Positions 26,888 through 37,188 of a stretch of DNA of 64,000 bases are shown here, one piece after another; position 1 is the first letter of the stretch; each line of letters begins with the position of its first letter. Origin of the DNA: an uncultured Gammaproteobacteria bacterium (GTDB lineage Bacteria > Pseudomonadota > Gammaproteobacteria > Arenicellales > JAANXG01); the NCBI GenBank assembly GCA_947258975.1, contig CAMYKK010000049.1:1-64000 (forward strand), in the 5' to 3' direction. Position numbers and translations under genes: made by a program. Under the pieces are notes generated by a model, which saw only the letters and a list, made by a program, of their open reading frames with translations, was not told where the DNA came from and did no database searches.

Positions 26888-27191
26888 GCCCGCTGTAAAC
26901 GGGACCGGGTGAACTTACCCCCGTTTTCGTGGACAATCTATCGAGAAACATTCGCGTTTTGTGCATTCTGTAAAAGTATTTGGTTGGCTAACTGTACGTC
27001 GTAGTGCCATTGTGGTGCGATCAACTACCGATTTGATTTATAGACAGAGTTTGATTCATCACCGATTGCCCACGGCCTGGGAGGACGGTATTCTGACCCC
27101 CATGCAGATCGTTGCAGAAGGCGGAGTGGGTGTTCTGTTCCAACTATAGCATGGCACTCCGATGGCTCCGGGTGGCTCCGGGAAAAGATCC

Positions 27192-30100
27192 ATGCGTGAC
27201 GTAGCAAAATGGCTCGATCAACTCGGCCTCGGCACATATGCCGCAGTGTTTACCGAGAACGACATCGATGCGGAGGTCCTACCGGAACTCACCGATCAGG
27301 ATCTGAAAGAACTCGGGATTTCGCTTGGCCACCGCAAAAAGCTGCGCAAGGCGATTGCCGCACTGCGGGAGGGTTCCGCGCCGAAGGACGCGACGCCCGA
27401 TCCTTCCGTACCGCCAGGTCCCACGCCGGTCACGCAAACGAGCGAAGCCGAACGCCGGCAGTTGACGGTCATGTTTTGTGATCTCGTGGGATCAACAACG
27501 CTCGCTGAGCAGCTTGACCCGGAAGATTTTCGGGACGTCATCCGCGGTTATCAGGACGCGTGCGCGGGTGTGATCTCGCGGTTCGGCGGTTACATTGCCA
27601 AGTACTTGGGTGACGGCATATTGGTTTACTTTGGTTTTCCCCGCGCCCACGAGGATGATGCGGAACGCGCAGTGCGTTCTGCGCTGGGGATTGTTGATTC
27701 AATCAAGACTATCGACTCGCATCACGGACCAGCGCTCGAGATCCGGATCGGCATTGTAACGGGATTGGCTGTGGTGGGGGACATCGTCGGTGAAGGTGCC
27801 TCGCAGGAGCGGGCGGTGGTCGGTGAGACGCCCAACCTTGCCGCTCGATTGCAGGGATTGGCGGATCCCAACTCGGTGGTGATTAGCGCTAGCACCCGGG
27901 ACCTGCTGGGCGAGCAATTCGTCTATAAGGATCTTGGTCCGCAAACGCTCAAGGGAATCTCAGAACGGATAAATGTGTGGCGGGTGACGGGAGAACAGGC
28001 GATCGAGAGCCGTTTTGGGGCGACCCACGCCGGCCGACTCACGAAGTTCGTGGGCCGTGAACAGGAGGTGGAATTGCTGCTGGGGCGGTGGCGTCAGGCG
28101 AAGGCCGGCGAGGGCCAGGTAGTGCTTCTTTCGGGCGAGGCGGGGATTGGTAAGTCGCGGATCACGACAACGCTGCGGGACCGCCTGCGGGATGAGGACC
28201 ATACCCGCATCCAGTACCAGTGCTCTCCGCACCACGTCAATAGCCCGCTGTACCCGGCTATTCAACAACTGGTGTTCGCCGCCGGTTTGGCCGTGAATGA
28301 CGCCGCTGACAGGAGACTCGATAAGCTCGAAGCGTTGTTACAGCAGTCATCGGCCACCCGCGAGGGATGCGCGTTGATCGCATCACTGTTGTCGATACCG
28401 GCGGATTCGCGTTACCCGCGGCTCAACCTGAGCCCCCAAGAACAGAAGCAGAAGACCCTCGACGCGTTGACCGATCTGTTCGCGGCGCTCGCGGCGCAGC
28501 GTCCGGTGCTGTTCGTGTTCGAAGACGCGCATTGGATTGATCCGACCACGCGCGAGGAGATGCACCTGCTGGTGGACCGTATAGCCGGGCTGCGGGGACT
28601 GGCGGTCATCACGCATCGTCCCGAATTCGCGCCTCCGTGGACTGGGTACGCGCATTGCACGGTGCTCGCACTGAACCGCTTGGATCGCAGCGGGTGCACC
28701 GAGCTTATCGACAGCTTGACCGGAGGATGCGGCCTTCCGCAGGCAGTGTCGGAGCAAATTGTCGCGAAGACAGATGGCGTGCCGCTATTCGTAGAGGAGT
28801 TGACAAAGACGGTGTTGGAGTCGGGATTTCTCACCAGAAAGGACGACCGCTATATTCTGACCGGGTCACTGGGGCACTTGGCGATTCCCTCGACCCTGCA
28901 GGACTCGCTCATGGCGCGCCTGGACCGGCTAGAGGAAGTGAAGGAGATCAGCCAAATCGGCGCGGCCATCGGACGGGAGTTTTCCTTTACGCTACTGGAA
29001 GCGGTGTCACCACTGCGCGGGAAAGACCTGGAACATGCGCTGACCCGGCTTAGCGCCTCGGAGATTGTATTTCGACGCGGCATGCCTCCAAACGCAAGTT
29101 ATATTTTTAAACATGCGCTGATACAGGACACGGCTTACGAGACACTGCTCCGTTCCCGCCGGCAGCAGATCCATGCGCAGATCGCGCAGGCTCTGCAGAC
29201 TCGATTCCCCGAGCGCGTGGATAATGAGCCCGAGGTACTTGCGCATCACTTTACGCGTGCCGGGTTGGCGGAGCGGGCTGCGCCTTATTGGCTGCAGGCG
29301 GGCCAACGTGCGGTAGCCCGTTCGGCGAATCACGAAGCCATCGCCCACCTAACCAAGGGTCTAGAAGCGCTGCGTGAATTCCCGGCCGGTGGCGAGGCCA
29401 GCAGTCTGGAACTCGACATGCAGATCAGCCTTGGCTCGGCAAGCATCGCGGTATCGGGTTATTCCTCGGCGGAAACTGAAAAAGCCTGCGTGCGAGGACG
29501 CGAACTGCTGGACACCGTCGGTGAAGACTCACGTCAGTTCGCGGTCCTTCACGGATTGTGCATGTGCTACACCAACCAGGCGAAATTTACGCTCAGTCTT
29601 GACGTCGCCGAAGAGATGCTCAACCGATCAGCACAGCAGAGCGACCCGATGTCGACGCTCGTCTCCCACCGTGTCGTGGCCGTATCCCACAATGTCATGG
29701 GCCGGTTCGCAGTGGCCCGTGAACACGCCGAGCGAGCGGCGGCCCTCTATGATACGGGGCGGGACCGGGATTCGGGTCACCAGTATGGTCACGATCAAGG
29801 CGTGGCTGCGTACTGGCACCTTTCGATGGCGCTGTTGTTTATGGGATATCGGATTGCTTCCCAAGCGGCAGCGAATAGGGCGTCGAATCTGGCGCGAGAG
29901 CTGCAGCACGCCAACACGTCTGCGTATGACGCGTTGTACGCCTCCTTTACCAACCTGGTTAAGAACGAATTCGTAATCGCCCGGGATGTAGCGCAGGTGC
30001 TCATTAATGACGCACTTTCACGATCCATGGCGTTGTGGGTTGTGTTTGGGCGTTATCTCCTCGGTAGCACTTTGGCCGCGCTCGATGAACCCGAGGCTGG

Positions 30101-30596
30101 GTTGGTGGAGATCCACCGCGGACGGACCGAGGCCGAGCAACTCAACCACTCCTGGCTCAAGCCCATGACCCTGCGCTTCGAGGCGCAAGCATTGGCGACG
30201 CTGGGCCATTTCGATGCAGCGATCGCGTGTCTTGATGAAGCCTTGACAGTCGTCGAGGCGACCGAAGAACGCTGGTTGGAGGCGGAGATCCATCGCGTCC
30301 ACGGAGAGATCAATAAACATTGCGACGGTTCAACACACGACAGCGTGGCGAGCTTCCAGCGCGTTATCGAGGTCGCGCGTCGCCAAGAGGCGAAGTTGTT
30401 CGAGCTGCGCGCGGCGGCCAGCCTTGGTCGTCTTTGGTACGGCCAGGGAAAAGCCGAGCAGGCCTATGACCTGATCGCCCCCGTCTACCGCTGGTTTACC
30501 GAGGGCCTGGATACTCCCGATCTGATCGAGACGAAAGCGTTACTGGACGAACTCTCATCACGGGTTTCCGCCACATCACACGAAGGGCGAGTATAA
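27192..30596 (+). CDS. SAM-adenylate/guanylate cyclase-AAA ATPase-TPR protein
   Basis: An intact signalling protein of about 1,134 residues. Order: SAM domain (residues 1-60), class III nucleotide cyclase domain (about 88-270, with metal-binding FCDLVGST and YLGDGILVYFG), an AAA/NACHT-like ATPase with the P-loop SGEAGIGKSR near 325 and FVFEDAHWIDP near 440, and a long TPR-rich C-terminal half. The cyclase substrate and regulated target are unknown. ATG 27192 (MRDVAKWLDQLGLG) fits the domain start; ATG 27162 adds ten residues. It is the only unbroken one of four cyclase genes in the window, and the methyltransferase starts 23 nt downstream. Confidence 0.9.
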   Translation: MRDVAKWLDQLGLGTYAAVFTENDIDAEVLPELTDQDLKELGISLGHRKKLRKAIAALREGSAPKDATPDPSVPPGPTPVTQTSEAERRQLTVMFCDLVGSTTLAEQLDPEDFRDVIRGYQDACAGVISRFGGYIAKYLGDGILVYFGFPRAHEDDAERAVRSALGIVDSIKTIDSHHGPALEIRIGIVTGLAVVGDIVGEGASQERAVVGETPNLAARLQGLADPNSVVISASTRDLLGEQFVYKDLGPQTLKGISERINVWRVTGEQAIESRFGATHAGRLTKFVGREQEVELLLGRWRQAKAGEGQVVLLSGEAGIGKSRITTTLRDRLRDEDHTRIQYQCSPHHVNSPLYPAIQQLVFAAGLAVNDAADRRLDKLEALLQQSSATREGCALIASLLSIPADSRYPRLNLSPQEQKQKTLDALTDLFAALAAQRPVLFVFEDAHWIDPTTREEMHLLVDRIAGLRGLAVITHRPEFAPPWTGYAHCTVLALNRLDRSGCTELIDSLTGGCGLPQAVSEQIVAKTDGVPLFVEELTKTVLESGFLTRKDDRYILTGSLGHLAIPSTLQDSLMARLDRLEEVKEISQIGAAIGREFSFTLLEAVSPLRGKDLEHALTRLSASEIVFRRGMPPNASYIFKHALIQDTAYETLLRSRRQQIHAQIAQALQTRFPERVDNEPEVLAHHFTRAGLAERAAPYWLQAGQRAVARSANHEAIAHLTKGLEALREFPAGGEASSLELDMQISLGSASIAVSGYSSAETEKACVRGRELLDTVGEDSRQFAVLHGLCMCYTNQAKFTLSLDVAEEMLNRSAQQSDPMSTLVSHRVVAVSHNVMGRFAVAREHAERAAALYDTGRDRDSGHQYGHDQGVAAYWHLSMALLFMGYRIASQAAANRASNLARELQHANTSAYDALYASFTNLVKNEFVIARDVAQVLINDALSRSMALWVVFGRYLLGSTLAALDEPEAGLVEIHRGRTEAEQLNHSWLKPMTLRFEAQALATLGHFDAAIACLDEALTVVEATEERWLEAEIHRVHGEINKHCDGSTHDSVASFQRVIEVARRQEAKLFELRAAASLGRLWYGQGKAEQAYDLIAPVYRWFTEGLDTPDLIETKALLDELSSRVSATSHEGRV

Positions 30597-30619
30597 ATTC
30601 ACCGCGTACATCAACCGCC

Positions 30620-31414
30620 GTGAGTGAGAAACTGCATTTCGACGACAAAGCCGCGAAACGAGTCGAGGCGATGTATGCAAGCTCCGATGTCGTCGCCCAG
30701 CGACAACACGTGATGCAAGCCTTGGGGCTCCGTGCCGGGGAGCGGATCCTGGATATCGGATCCGGTCCTGGTTTCCTGTTATTGGAGATGGCCCACGCTG
30801 TGGGGTCAAGCGGCCGCGTTGCAGGCATTGACATCAGCAACAGCATGTTGGCGATGGCGCAGAAACGTTGCGCCGCTCATCCCTGGGTCGAATTGCGGGA
30901 AGCAAACGCGATGAACCTGCCGTTCGATGACCATGAGTTCGATGCGGCTGTGGTCACCCAGGTCTACGAATACATCGCGGACATCGAGTCTTCGTTGGCA
31001 GAGCTATATCGGGTGTTACGTCCAGGGGGACGCGCGTTGATTGTCGACACCGATTGGGAATCCTTGGTGCTGCACACGTCCTATCCGGATCGCTCCCGTC
31101 GTGTGCTCAGCGCTTGGGACCAACATCTGGTGAATCCGACACTGCCAAGGACACTCATTCCCGAGCTGCGACGGGCAGGATTCGCGCTGACCCACAGCAC
31201 GGTGATACCGATGTACAACCCGGACTATGATCCTGACACGTATTCCTACGGATGGATTTCCATAGTAGTGTCGTTCGTAAGCCGCTGGTCTGGGATGATA
31301 AAAGAAGAAGCCAAGGCGTGGGCGGAGGATCTTCGCCAACTGGGTGAACGAGGCGAATATTTTTTCAGTCTCAATCGTTATCTATTCTTGGTTGAAAAGC
31401 CCGACCACGATTAA
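30620..31414 (+). CDS. Class I SAM-dependent methyltransferase
   Basis: A 264-residue UbiE/arsenite-methyltransferase-like enzyme. The SAM-binding motif RILDIGSGPGFLLLEMA is near residue 43, followed by GIDISNSMLAMAQKRC near 72 and the post-I acidic strand; VLRPGGRALIVDTDWESL is near 131. The methyl acceptor is unknown. GTG 30620 is used as start, 23 nt after the cyclase stop, so the two are probably cotranscribed. It is followed by a 331-nt repeat-rich gap. Confidence 0.88.
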   Translation: MSEKLHFDDKAAKRVEAMYASSDVVAQRQHVMQALGLRAGERILDIGSGPGFLLLEMAHAVGSSGRVAGIDISNSMLAMAQKRCAAHPWVELREANAMNLPFDDHEFDAAVVTQVYEYIADIESSLAELYRVLRPGGRALIVDTDWESLVLHTSYPDRSRRVLSAWDQHLVNPTLPRTLIPELRRAGFALTHSTVIPMYNPDYDPDTYSYGWISIVVSFVSRWSGMIKEEAKAWAEDLRQLGERGEYFFSLNRYLFLVEKPDHD

Positions 31415-31467
31415 TGACAGATACAAGGACAGCGATTATTGCCGTCCCAGTCAACGGTGTCATGCTT

Positions 31468-31708
31468 ATCGCGGCAAGATGCCGCTCCCACAGTTACTCA
31501 ATCTTTAAGCCGCTCCCACAGATGTCATCCTGACGCCGCGCGCGGCGTCAGGATCCTGCCGTCTTGGTCGCGATGCGATGATTAACCACGGTGAGATTCT
31601 TTGCTGCGCTCAGAATGACAATTCAGTGTTCGATAGGTGGGAGCGACGGCCGCTCCTGCTTCGCGGGGACAAGTGTCACAAATATCGCGGCACAATGCCG
31701 CTCCCACC
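31468..31708. repeat. REP-like repeat cluster
   Basis: Two direct copies of a TATCGCGGCA(x)GATGCCGCTCCCAC-type unit (about 31468-31491 and 31684-31707, differing at two bases) flank a partial copy (GCCGCTCCCACA at 31509) and an inverted copy (GTGGGAGCG...GCTCCTGCTTCGCGG near 31638-31665). The region also holds GAGATTCTTTGCTGCGCTCAG, a motif often seen as an intergenic repeat. It fills the gene-free stretch between the methyltransferase and the TlpA-like gene. Confidence 0.7.
31527..31554. repeat. Perfect 28-bp palindrome
   Basis: ATCCTGACGCCGCG is followed directly by its exact reverse complement, with no loop. It lies inside the REP-like cluster. Confidence 0.8.
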
Positions 31709-31745
31709 AATGTTTAAGTAAAATTGTGGCTGCCTTATCCCCTTT

Positions 31746-32282
31746 TTATTCATCGATCAACGCGTTGACGACGCTCGAAAATTCCGGGTGATCCCATTCG
31801 CGTCCGCCGACCGCCCGGTACGCAACGCGGCCGCGCTTATCGACAATAAAAGTTGTCGGCAGGCCGAGTACCGGCCACTGCGCGACGATTTTTCCTTCGT
31901 GGTCGAGAAGTAATGGAAACTCGAGGGGTGTATCCAGTGCGACGGTGAAACGGAACACGGTTTCGTCATCCTCGCCAACGTCAATGGCAAGAATAACAAA
32001 GTCCTTCTCTTTCAATTGATCCCACAAACGCTGCATGGACGGCATTTCACGCAGACATGGGGGGCACCAGGTTGCCCAAAAGTTGATGGCGACGACCTTG
32101 CCTCCGTAGTCCGATAGGCGATGCTGCTCGCCGTCGACGTCCTGCAGACTAAACTTGGGCGCTGCGGGCCTGCTAGGAACCGGCACCAGTGTCTGGCGTG
32201 ATTGTTCGCCCCAGGCGCCGGCACATAGCAAAAAAATACAGGCCACGACGCAACGCCATCCTGTTCGGGAACTGAATGTCAT
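31746..32282 (-). CDS. TlpA/ResA-like periplasmic thioredoxin
   Basis: A 178-residue exported thioredoxin-fold protein. An N-terminal signal segment (CVVACIFLLCAGAWG) precedes FSLQDVDGEQHRLSDYGGKVVAINFWATWCPPCLREMP; the CPPC redox centre is near residue 76. It probably reduces disulfides outside the cytoplasm, as in cytochrome c maturation, though no ccm genes are near. GGAG lies 6 nt before ATG 32282, which overlaps the stop of the upstream gene as ATGA, so the two form an operon. Confidence 0.88.
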   Translation of the reverse strand: MTFSSRTGWRCVVACIFLLCAGAWGEQSRQTLVPVPSRPAAPKFSLQDVDGEQHRLSDYGGKVVAINFWATWCPPCLREMPSMQRLWDQLKEKDFVILAIDVGEDDETVFRFTVALDTPLEFPLLLDHEGKIVAQWPVLGLPTTFIVDKRGRVAYRAVGGREWDHPEFSSVVNALIDE

Positions 32283-32917
32283 AAATTCTCCTTCGAAGAC
32301 CTCGCCACGCATTCAACATCACGCACTACAGCTTCGTGGCTTCGCTCGCCCACCTGCCAGTTGACGTGCAAGTCGAACACCGTGGACGGCGGCAGTGCAA
32401 ACATCGTCATCCCCATGTTCCAATCGCCGTTCGCGAACGACTGTACCGTAGGAAACAGTGCCCAGCGGAACGCGAGCCGTGCCGTTTGGGGCACTTCAAG
32501 GCGTTCCCACTGTTGTTGCCATTGCTGCTCGAGCTTGAGCGGTTTCTTATCATCCTCGACTTCCACCCACCATTCGGCAAGATTGACTTCAACCGGATTC
32601 GCCGAGGCTTCGTTTTTCATTACCGTCTGAAACACACAAGCGCGCGCGATTAAGTCTGCCTCCGCGGCGCCAAAACCGCGGGCTTGATAAAAGCCTCGCA
32701 CCTGGTCCGGCAGGAGCTGTGTTAGGCGCAGACTCACGCCGTCGCCGGACCATCGCCAGGTGCGCACGCCTTTAGCGGGGTTGATCGGATCGAGTTCCTC
32801 CGCCGCGAACGACGCAGACGTCATTGCAATTAGACAAATGATAACCCGTGTCCGACGACAGGTAACGTAAGCATGTGTACTGCGTATGAATTCCTGTGTA
32901 TGCGGGGCTTGCCGCAC
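32279..32917 (-). CDS. Exported protein of unknown function, coupled to tlpA-like gene
   Basis: A protein of about 212 residues with a hydrophobic export segment (RVIICLIAMTSASFAAEE). The mature part contains TWRWSGDGVSLRLTQLLPDQVRGFYQARGF, a single cysteine in ARACVFQTVMKNE, and WQQQWERLEVPQTARLAFRWALFP. I know no family name. It overlaps the thioredoxin gene by 4 nt and may be its client or partner. The start is uncertain: GTG 32917 gives a plausible signal peptide, while the frame is open to 33034 through DNA that does not look coding. Confidence 0.6.
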   Translation of the reverse strand: MRQAPHTQEFIRSTHAYVTCRRTRVIICLIAMTSASFAAEELDPINPAKGVRTWRWSGDGVSLRLTQLLPDQVRGFYQARGFGAAEADLIARACVFQTVMKNEASANPVEVNLAEWWVEVEDDKKPLKLEQQWQQQWERLEVPQTARLAFRWALFPTVQSFANGDWNMGMTMFALPPSTVFDLHVNWQVGERSHEAVVRDVECVARSSKENL

Positions 32918-33244
32918 GGTATCGATGACACGGTAATGCAATGTATTGTCCTCATGTCCGGGTGCGGCGGATGCAGTGCCTGATTCAGATTGATAGCCGC
33001 TTGAAGGTTGGCGGTGCGTTCTCATCAATAACATGAATTGGGTTGCGGCGTCTGCTGAATTTTAGCGCGGGTTACAATCCTCGCTTGCGGATGACCCTTT
33101 TGCTTCTTGAATAGTCTACTTTCGTGTAGAGGCGGCGGCGATTGTTTTTGGATACGGCGGACCAAAATCGATGTGGTCACTGCTGACTCCGAGCACAAAC
33201 CAGAGTATTCTCGTGGGCCACTCGTTGCTTGTTGGCGCGTCTCT
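32918..33244. other. Divergent intergenic region
   Basis: About 330 nt between the leftward exported-protein/thioredoxin pair and the rightward broken cyclase gene. It should hold both promoters. TACAAT at 33073-33078 is a possible -10 box. No other feature is seen. Confidence 0.3.
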
Positions 33245-35096
33245 ATGCAGGGGAATGTAAAACGATTGCCAAGAAAGCTCGTGGCGATTCTCTATGCGGA
33301 TGTTGTCGGCTACAGCCGCTTAACCGGTGAGGACGAGGAAGGTACGCATCGGCAATTGAAGTCTCATTTCGAGGCAGCCTCCGAATCCATCAAGACCTAC
33401 GGCGGCACGGTTGTTAACTATGCCGGCGACGCGGTGCTTGCCCAGTTCCCGACGGTCACCGATGCCGTGGCCAGCGCCGTGGACGTTCAACAAACCCTTG
33501 CCGAACGGAATCGACAACTTCCCGACGCTCGCAAAATCCGGTTTCGAATCGGGGTGAATCTGGGTGAGGTCATCGTCGATGGCGATGACATACACGGCGA
33601 CGGGGTCAACGTGGCGGCGCGTCTGGAGGGCCTGGCAGCACCGGGGGGCATCTGCATCTCCGAGTCAGTGAAGTCCGCGGTGGGGAACAAACTACCGATC
33701 GAATATGAATCCGTGGGCGAGCAGCAGGTCAAGAATATCGCGGATCCCGTGCGTGCCTACAATGCGCGACTGCAGCCAGGGGCGGCGCTGCCGGACCCCA
33801 CCAGTGTTGCCCAGCCACAGAAAACATCCAGCGTTCGCGTAACCGTCGGCGCCGTGATCATCGCCGTGGTTTTTAGCAGTGGCCTGCTCTTGTGGCTCAA
33901 GCCCTGGGCGCCGGAAATTGAACCGGCACCGGACGATCGGATGGTCCGCCCGCAGGTAGAGAAACCATCAATCGCGGTCTTGCCCTTCAATAACGTGAGT
34001 GGTGATTCAGCGCAGGAGTATTTCAGCGACGGTATCAGCGAAGACATCATTACCGACCTGTCGCGTGTGTCCGGTCTCAAGGTTATCGATCGGAATTCAT
34101 CATTTACCTATAAGGGCAAAGCGGTAAAGCTTCAGCAGGTTGGCAAAGATCTGGGTGTGCAATACGTTCTCCAAGGCAGTATCCGGAAAGCCGGCGATCG
34201 GGTGCGTATTACCACCCAGCTCGCCGACACCACGGACGGGTATCAACTGTGGGCCGAACGCTACGACCGCGAGCAAGGGGACATCTTCGCGCTACAGGAT
34301 GAGATCACTGAGAAGATCATCTCCGCATTATTAATCAAACTAAGCGGTGACGAGAGAGATCTACTTACCTCCAGACCCACACGCAACTTCGAGGCCTACG
34401 ATCTATTCTTACAAGGCCAGCAGCATTTTAGAGGCAATTGAGCTCGACTCCGGGTTTGGCCGGGCGTATGGCGCCTACGCAGTGACGCTCGCGTTCAGCT
34501 TTGCAAGAGGTTGGTCTGACCGGCCGGAAGAAACTCTTAATCGCGCGCTTGAGCTTGCTCACAAAGCGGTCGAACTGAACGAGTCCCTGCCGCAGACGCA
34601 TTGGGCGCTCGGTTATACGTATATGCAAAGGAAGGAGTGGGATAAGGCCCTTGCTGCCGTCCAGCATGCGGTGACTCTAGTACCCAATTTTGCGGATGGT
34701 TACGGTCTGCTCGCGCTCATTAACAACCGGCTCAGCCGGGCCGACGAAGCAATCGAACTAATCCGCAAGGCCATGCAGTTGAATCCGTATTACACCTGGG
34801 ATTATCCGTACAACCTTGGTCGTGCCCACTATACAAAAGGCCAATACGGCAAGGCAGTCGATTATCTGCATCAGGCATTGGAACGAAACGAGGCTGTGAC
34901 CTACCCGCGTTTATTCCTGGCCGCCAGTTACGTTGAGCTTGGACAGACCGAAGATGCGGCATGGGAGATCACCCAACTGCAGATGACGAATCCCGATATG
35001 CGACTTTTGCACCTGGCTAATGCGCATCAAATCGCAGACGAAGTGTTGATGCAAAGATTCCTCACCGATCTGCGGAAAGCGGGGCTGCCGGAATGA
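33245..35096 (+). pseudogene. Broken cyclase-TolB-like-TPR gene, copy A
   Basis: The first part (33245-34441) reads a class III cyclase domain (ILYADVVGYSRLTGEDEEGT near residue 15, NYAGDAVLAQF near 57), one transmembrane helix (VTVGAVIIAVVFSSGLLLWL), a TolB/FlgO-like segment (IAVLPFNNVSGDSAQEYF) and the start of the TPR region (FEAYDLFLQGQQHF). Near 34425-34435 about 25-30 residues are missing compared with copy B and the frame changes; the product stops at 34441. The TPR part continues in another frame (LEAIELDSGFGRAYG...) to 35096. An out-of-frame internal deletion has split the gene. Confidence 0.85.
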
Positions 35097-35199
35097 CTAT
35101 GGGGCTGGACAGCGGACACATTAGTGGGCGAGCGCCTCTCTGGAGGCCGCGCTGTTCCACGATGGTAATGTGGTGCGAAACTGAGCAGTCGTCCTGAAC

Positions 35200-37043
35200 A
35201 TGGAACGCCGTCTCGCCGCGATCCTCTCCGCCGACGTGGTTGGTTACAGCCGCCTCATGGGTGTGGACGAGTCGGGCACCCTGGCGCGGCTCATGGCGCA
35301 CCGCAACGAGTTCATCGATCCCACGATCGCCGCTCACCGGGGACGCATCGTCAAGCTCATGGGCGACGGCGCGCTGGTCGAGTTTGCCAGTGTGGTGGAT
35401 GCAATGGCGTGTGCCGTCGATATACAGCGCGGCATGCAGCAGCGTAACCAGGACCAGGCCGCGCAGCAGCGCATCGAATTCCGCATCGGCATCAACCTGG
35501 GCGACGTGATCGTCGAGGGTAACGATATCTATGGTGATGGCGTAAACGTTGCGGCGCGCCTGGAAGGACTTGCCGAGACCGGCGGGGTCTGCGTCTCTGA
35601 CTCGGTGCGTACCGCGGTCGGCAGCAAGCTGCCGCTGGATTATGAGTTCTTGGGCGAGCAGCAGGTCAAAAATATCACCGAACCGGTCCACGCCTACCGC
35701 GCTCGACTGCAAACCGGCGCAGTGTTGCCGGCGTTGGCTGAGGCCCAGCCTAAGAAGGCATCCAAAGTTCGTTGGGCAATCGGCGCCGCAGTCGTTGCCG
35801 CGGTTATTGGCGGCGGCCTACTGGCGTGGCTCCAGCCCTGGGCGCCCGAATTCGGGCCGGTATCGGACAATCAGGTAGCGCTCCCGCAACAAGACAAACC
35901 GTCGATCGCGGTCTTGCCCTTCAACAATATGAGCGGCGATCCGGAGCAGGAGTATTTTGCCGACGGCATGACCGATGACCTGATTACCGATCTCTCCAAG
36001 GTCTCCGGTCTTCTTGTCATTGCACGCAACTCAACGTTCGCTTACAAGGGAACGGCGCCGGATGTGCGGCAGGTGTCCCGTGATCTCGGGGTGAAATATG
36101 TGTTGGAGGGCAGCATGCGGTCATCGACGCGACTACCGGCGGGCATATTTGGGCAGAGCGGTTCGACCGCAAGCTGACGGATGTGTTCGCGCTGCAAGAC
36201 GAGGTCAGCCAGAAAATCGTCTCCGCACTCGCGGTAAAGCTGACAACGGAGGAGAAACAGCAGTTCAATCAGGCGGCTCAATCGAACCCCGAAGCTTATG
36301 ACCTGCTTCTGAGGGGCTTGGAACAGTTTCGCCGCTTTACGCGGGAAACGAACGCCGCGGCGCGTGATCTCTTCAAGCGTGCAATCGATTATGATCCCGA
36401 TTTTGCCCGCGCTTACGCCAACGTTGCCTTGACCCACGGCATAGATGTGCAGTTTGGCTGGAGTGAACCGTCGGAAGATCTATTGGACCAATCCTTCGAG
36501 TATGCTGATAAGGCCCTGAAATTGGATTCAAAGCTGCGTCAGGTTTATTTTGCGCTGAGCAATCTTTATCTGATCAGCAAACAACACGATAAGGCCATTG
36601 ATGCATCCCGAAAAGCAGTAACACTGCACCCGAATTATGCAGACGGATATGCGCAGTTCGCCCAATTGCTCATATACGCCGGCCGTCCCCGGGACGGTCT
36701 TGATGCGCTGGGCAAGGCCATGATCTTGAATCCCCGCTACGCGTTCTTCTACACCTGGATCGAGGGCCATGCGTACATGCTGATGGGGCAATACGACAAA
36801 GCGATTTCGGCGTTTGAAAAGGTCATTGAGAAAAATGCGCATTTTCCCGGCGCGCATCTGACCCTCGCGTCCTTATACGGCAACCTGGGCAAACTCGAGG
36901 AAGCGAAGTGGGAAGCGGCGGAGGTGCTTTCCTTGCGTCCCGATTTTTCGCTGGCCGAAGAAACGAGACGTGCTCCGTATAAAAATCCTGATGATCTCGA
37001 ATACTACATCGCAGGACTACGCAAAGCCGGTCTGCCGGATTAG
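35200..37043 (+). pseudogene. Broken cyclase-TolB-like-TPR gene, copy B
   Basis: A tandem paralogue of copy A. Cyclase domain (ILSADVVGYSRLMGVDESGT, residue 8; KLMGDGALVEF near 51), transmembrane helix near 190, TolB-like segment (IAVLPFNNMSGDPEQEYFADGM) and LGVKYVLEGSMR are in frame. At about 36118-36122 the expected AGDRVRITTQL stretch (about 12 residues) is gone and the frame shifts. The correct continuation (VIDATTGGHIWAERFDRKL, then the TPR domain) runs in another frame to 37043, while the first frame stops at 36177. The break differs from that in copy A. Confidence 0.87.
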
Positions 37044-37188
37044 TGAGTATGGGTGCGCAAGTCGAGCAACTGGTCATCATGCGGCAAACTGAAACCCCCT
37101 CGATTCATCCAGCTGCAACTTGGTGACAACCCATACTTTGGTCAATGTCTGGTATGCCACCGTATTGCCAGGTAACCACTGTGTATAA

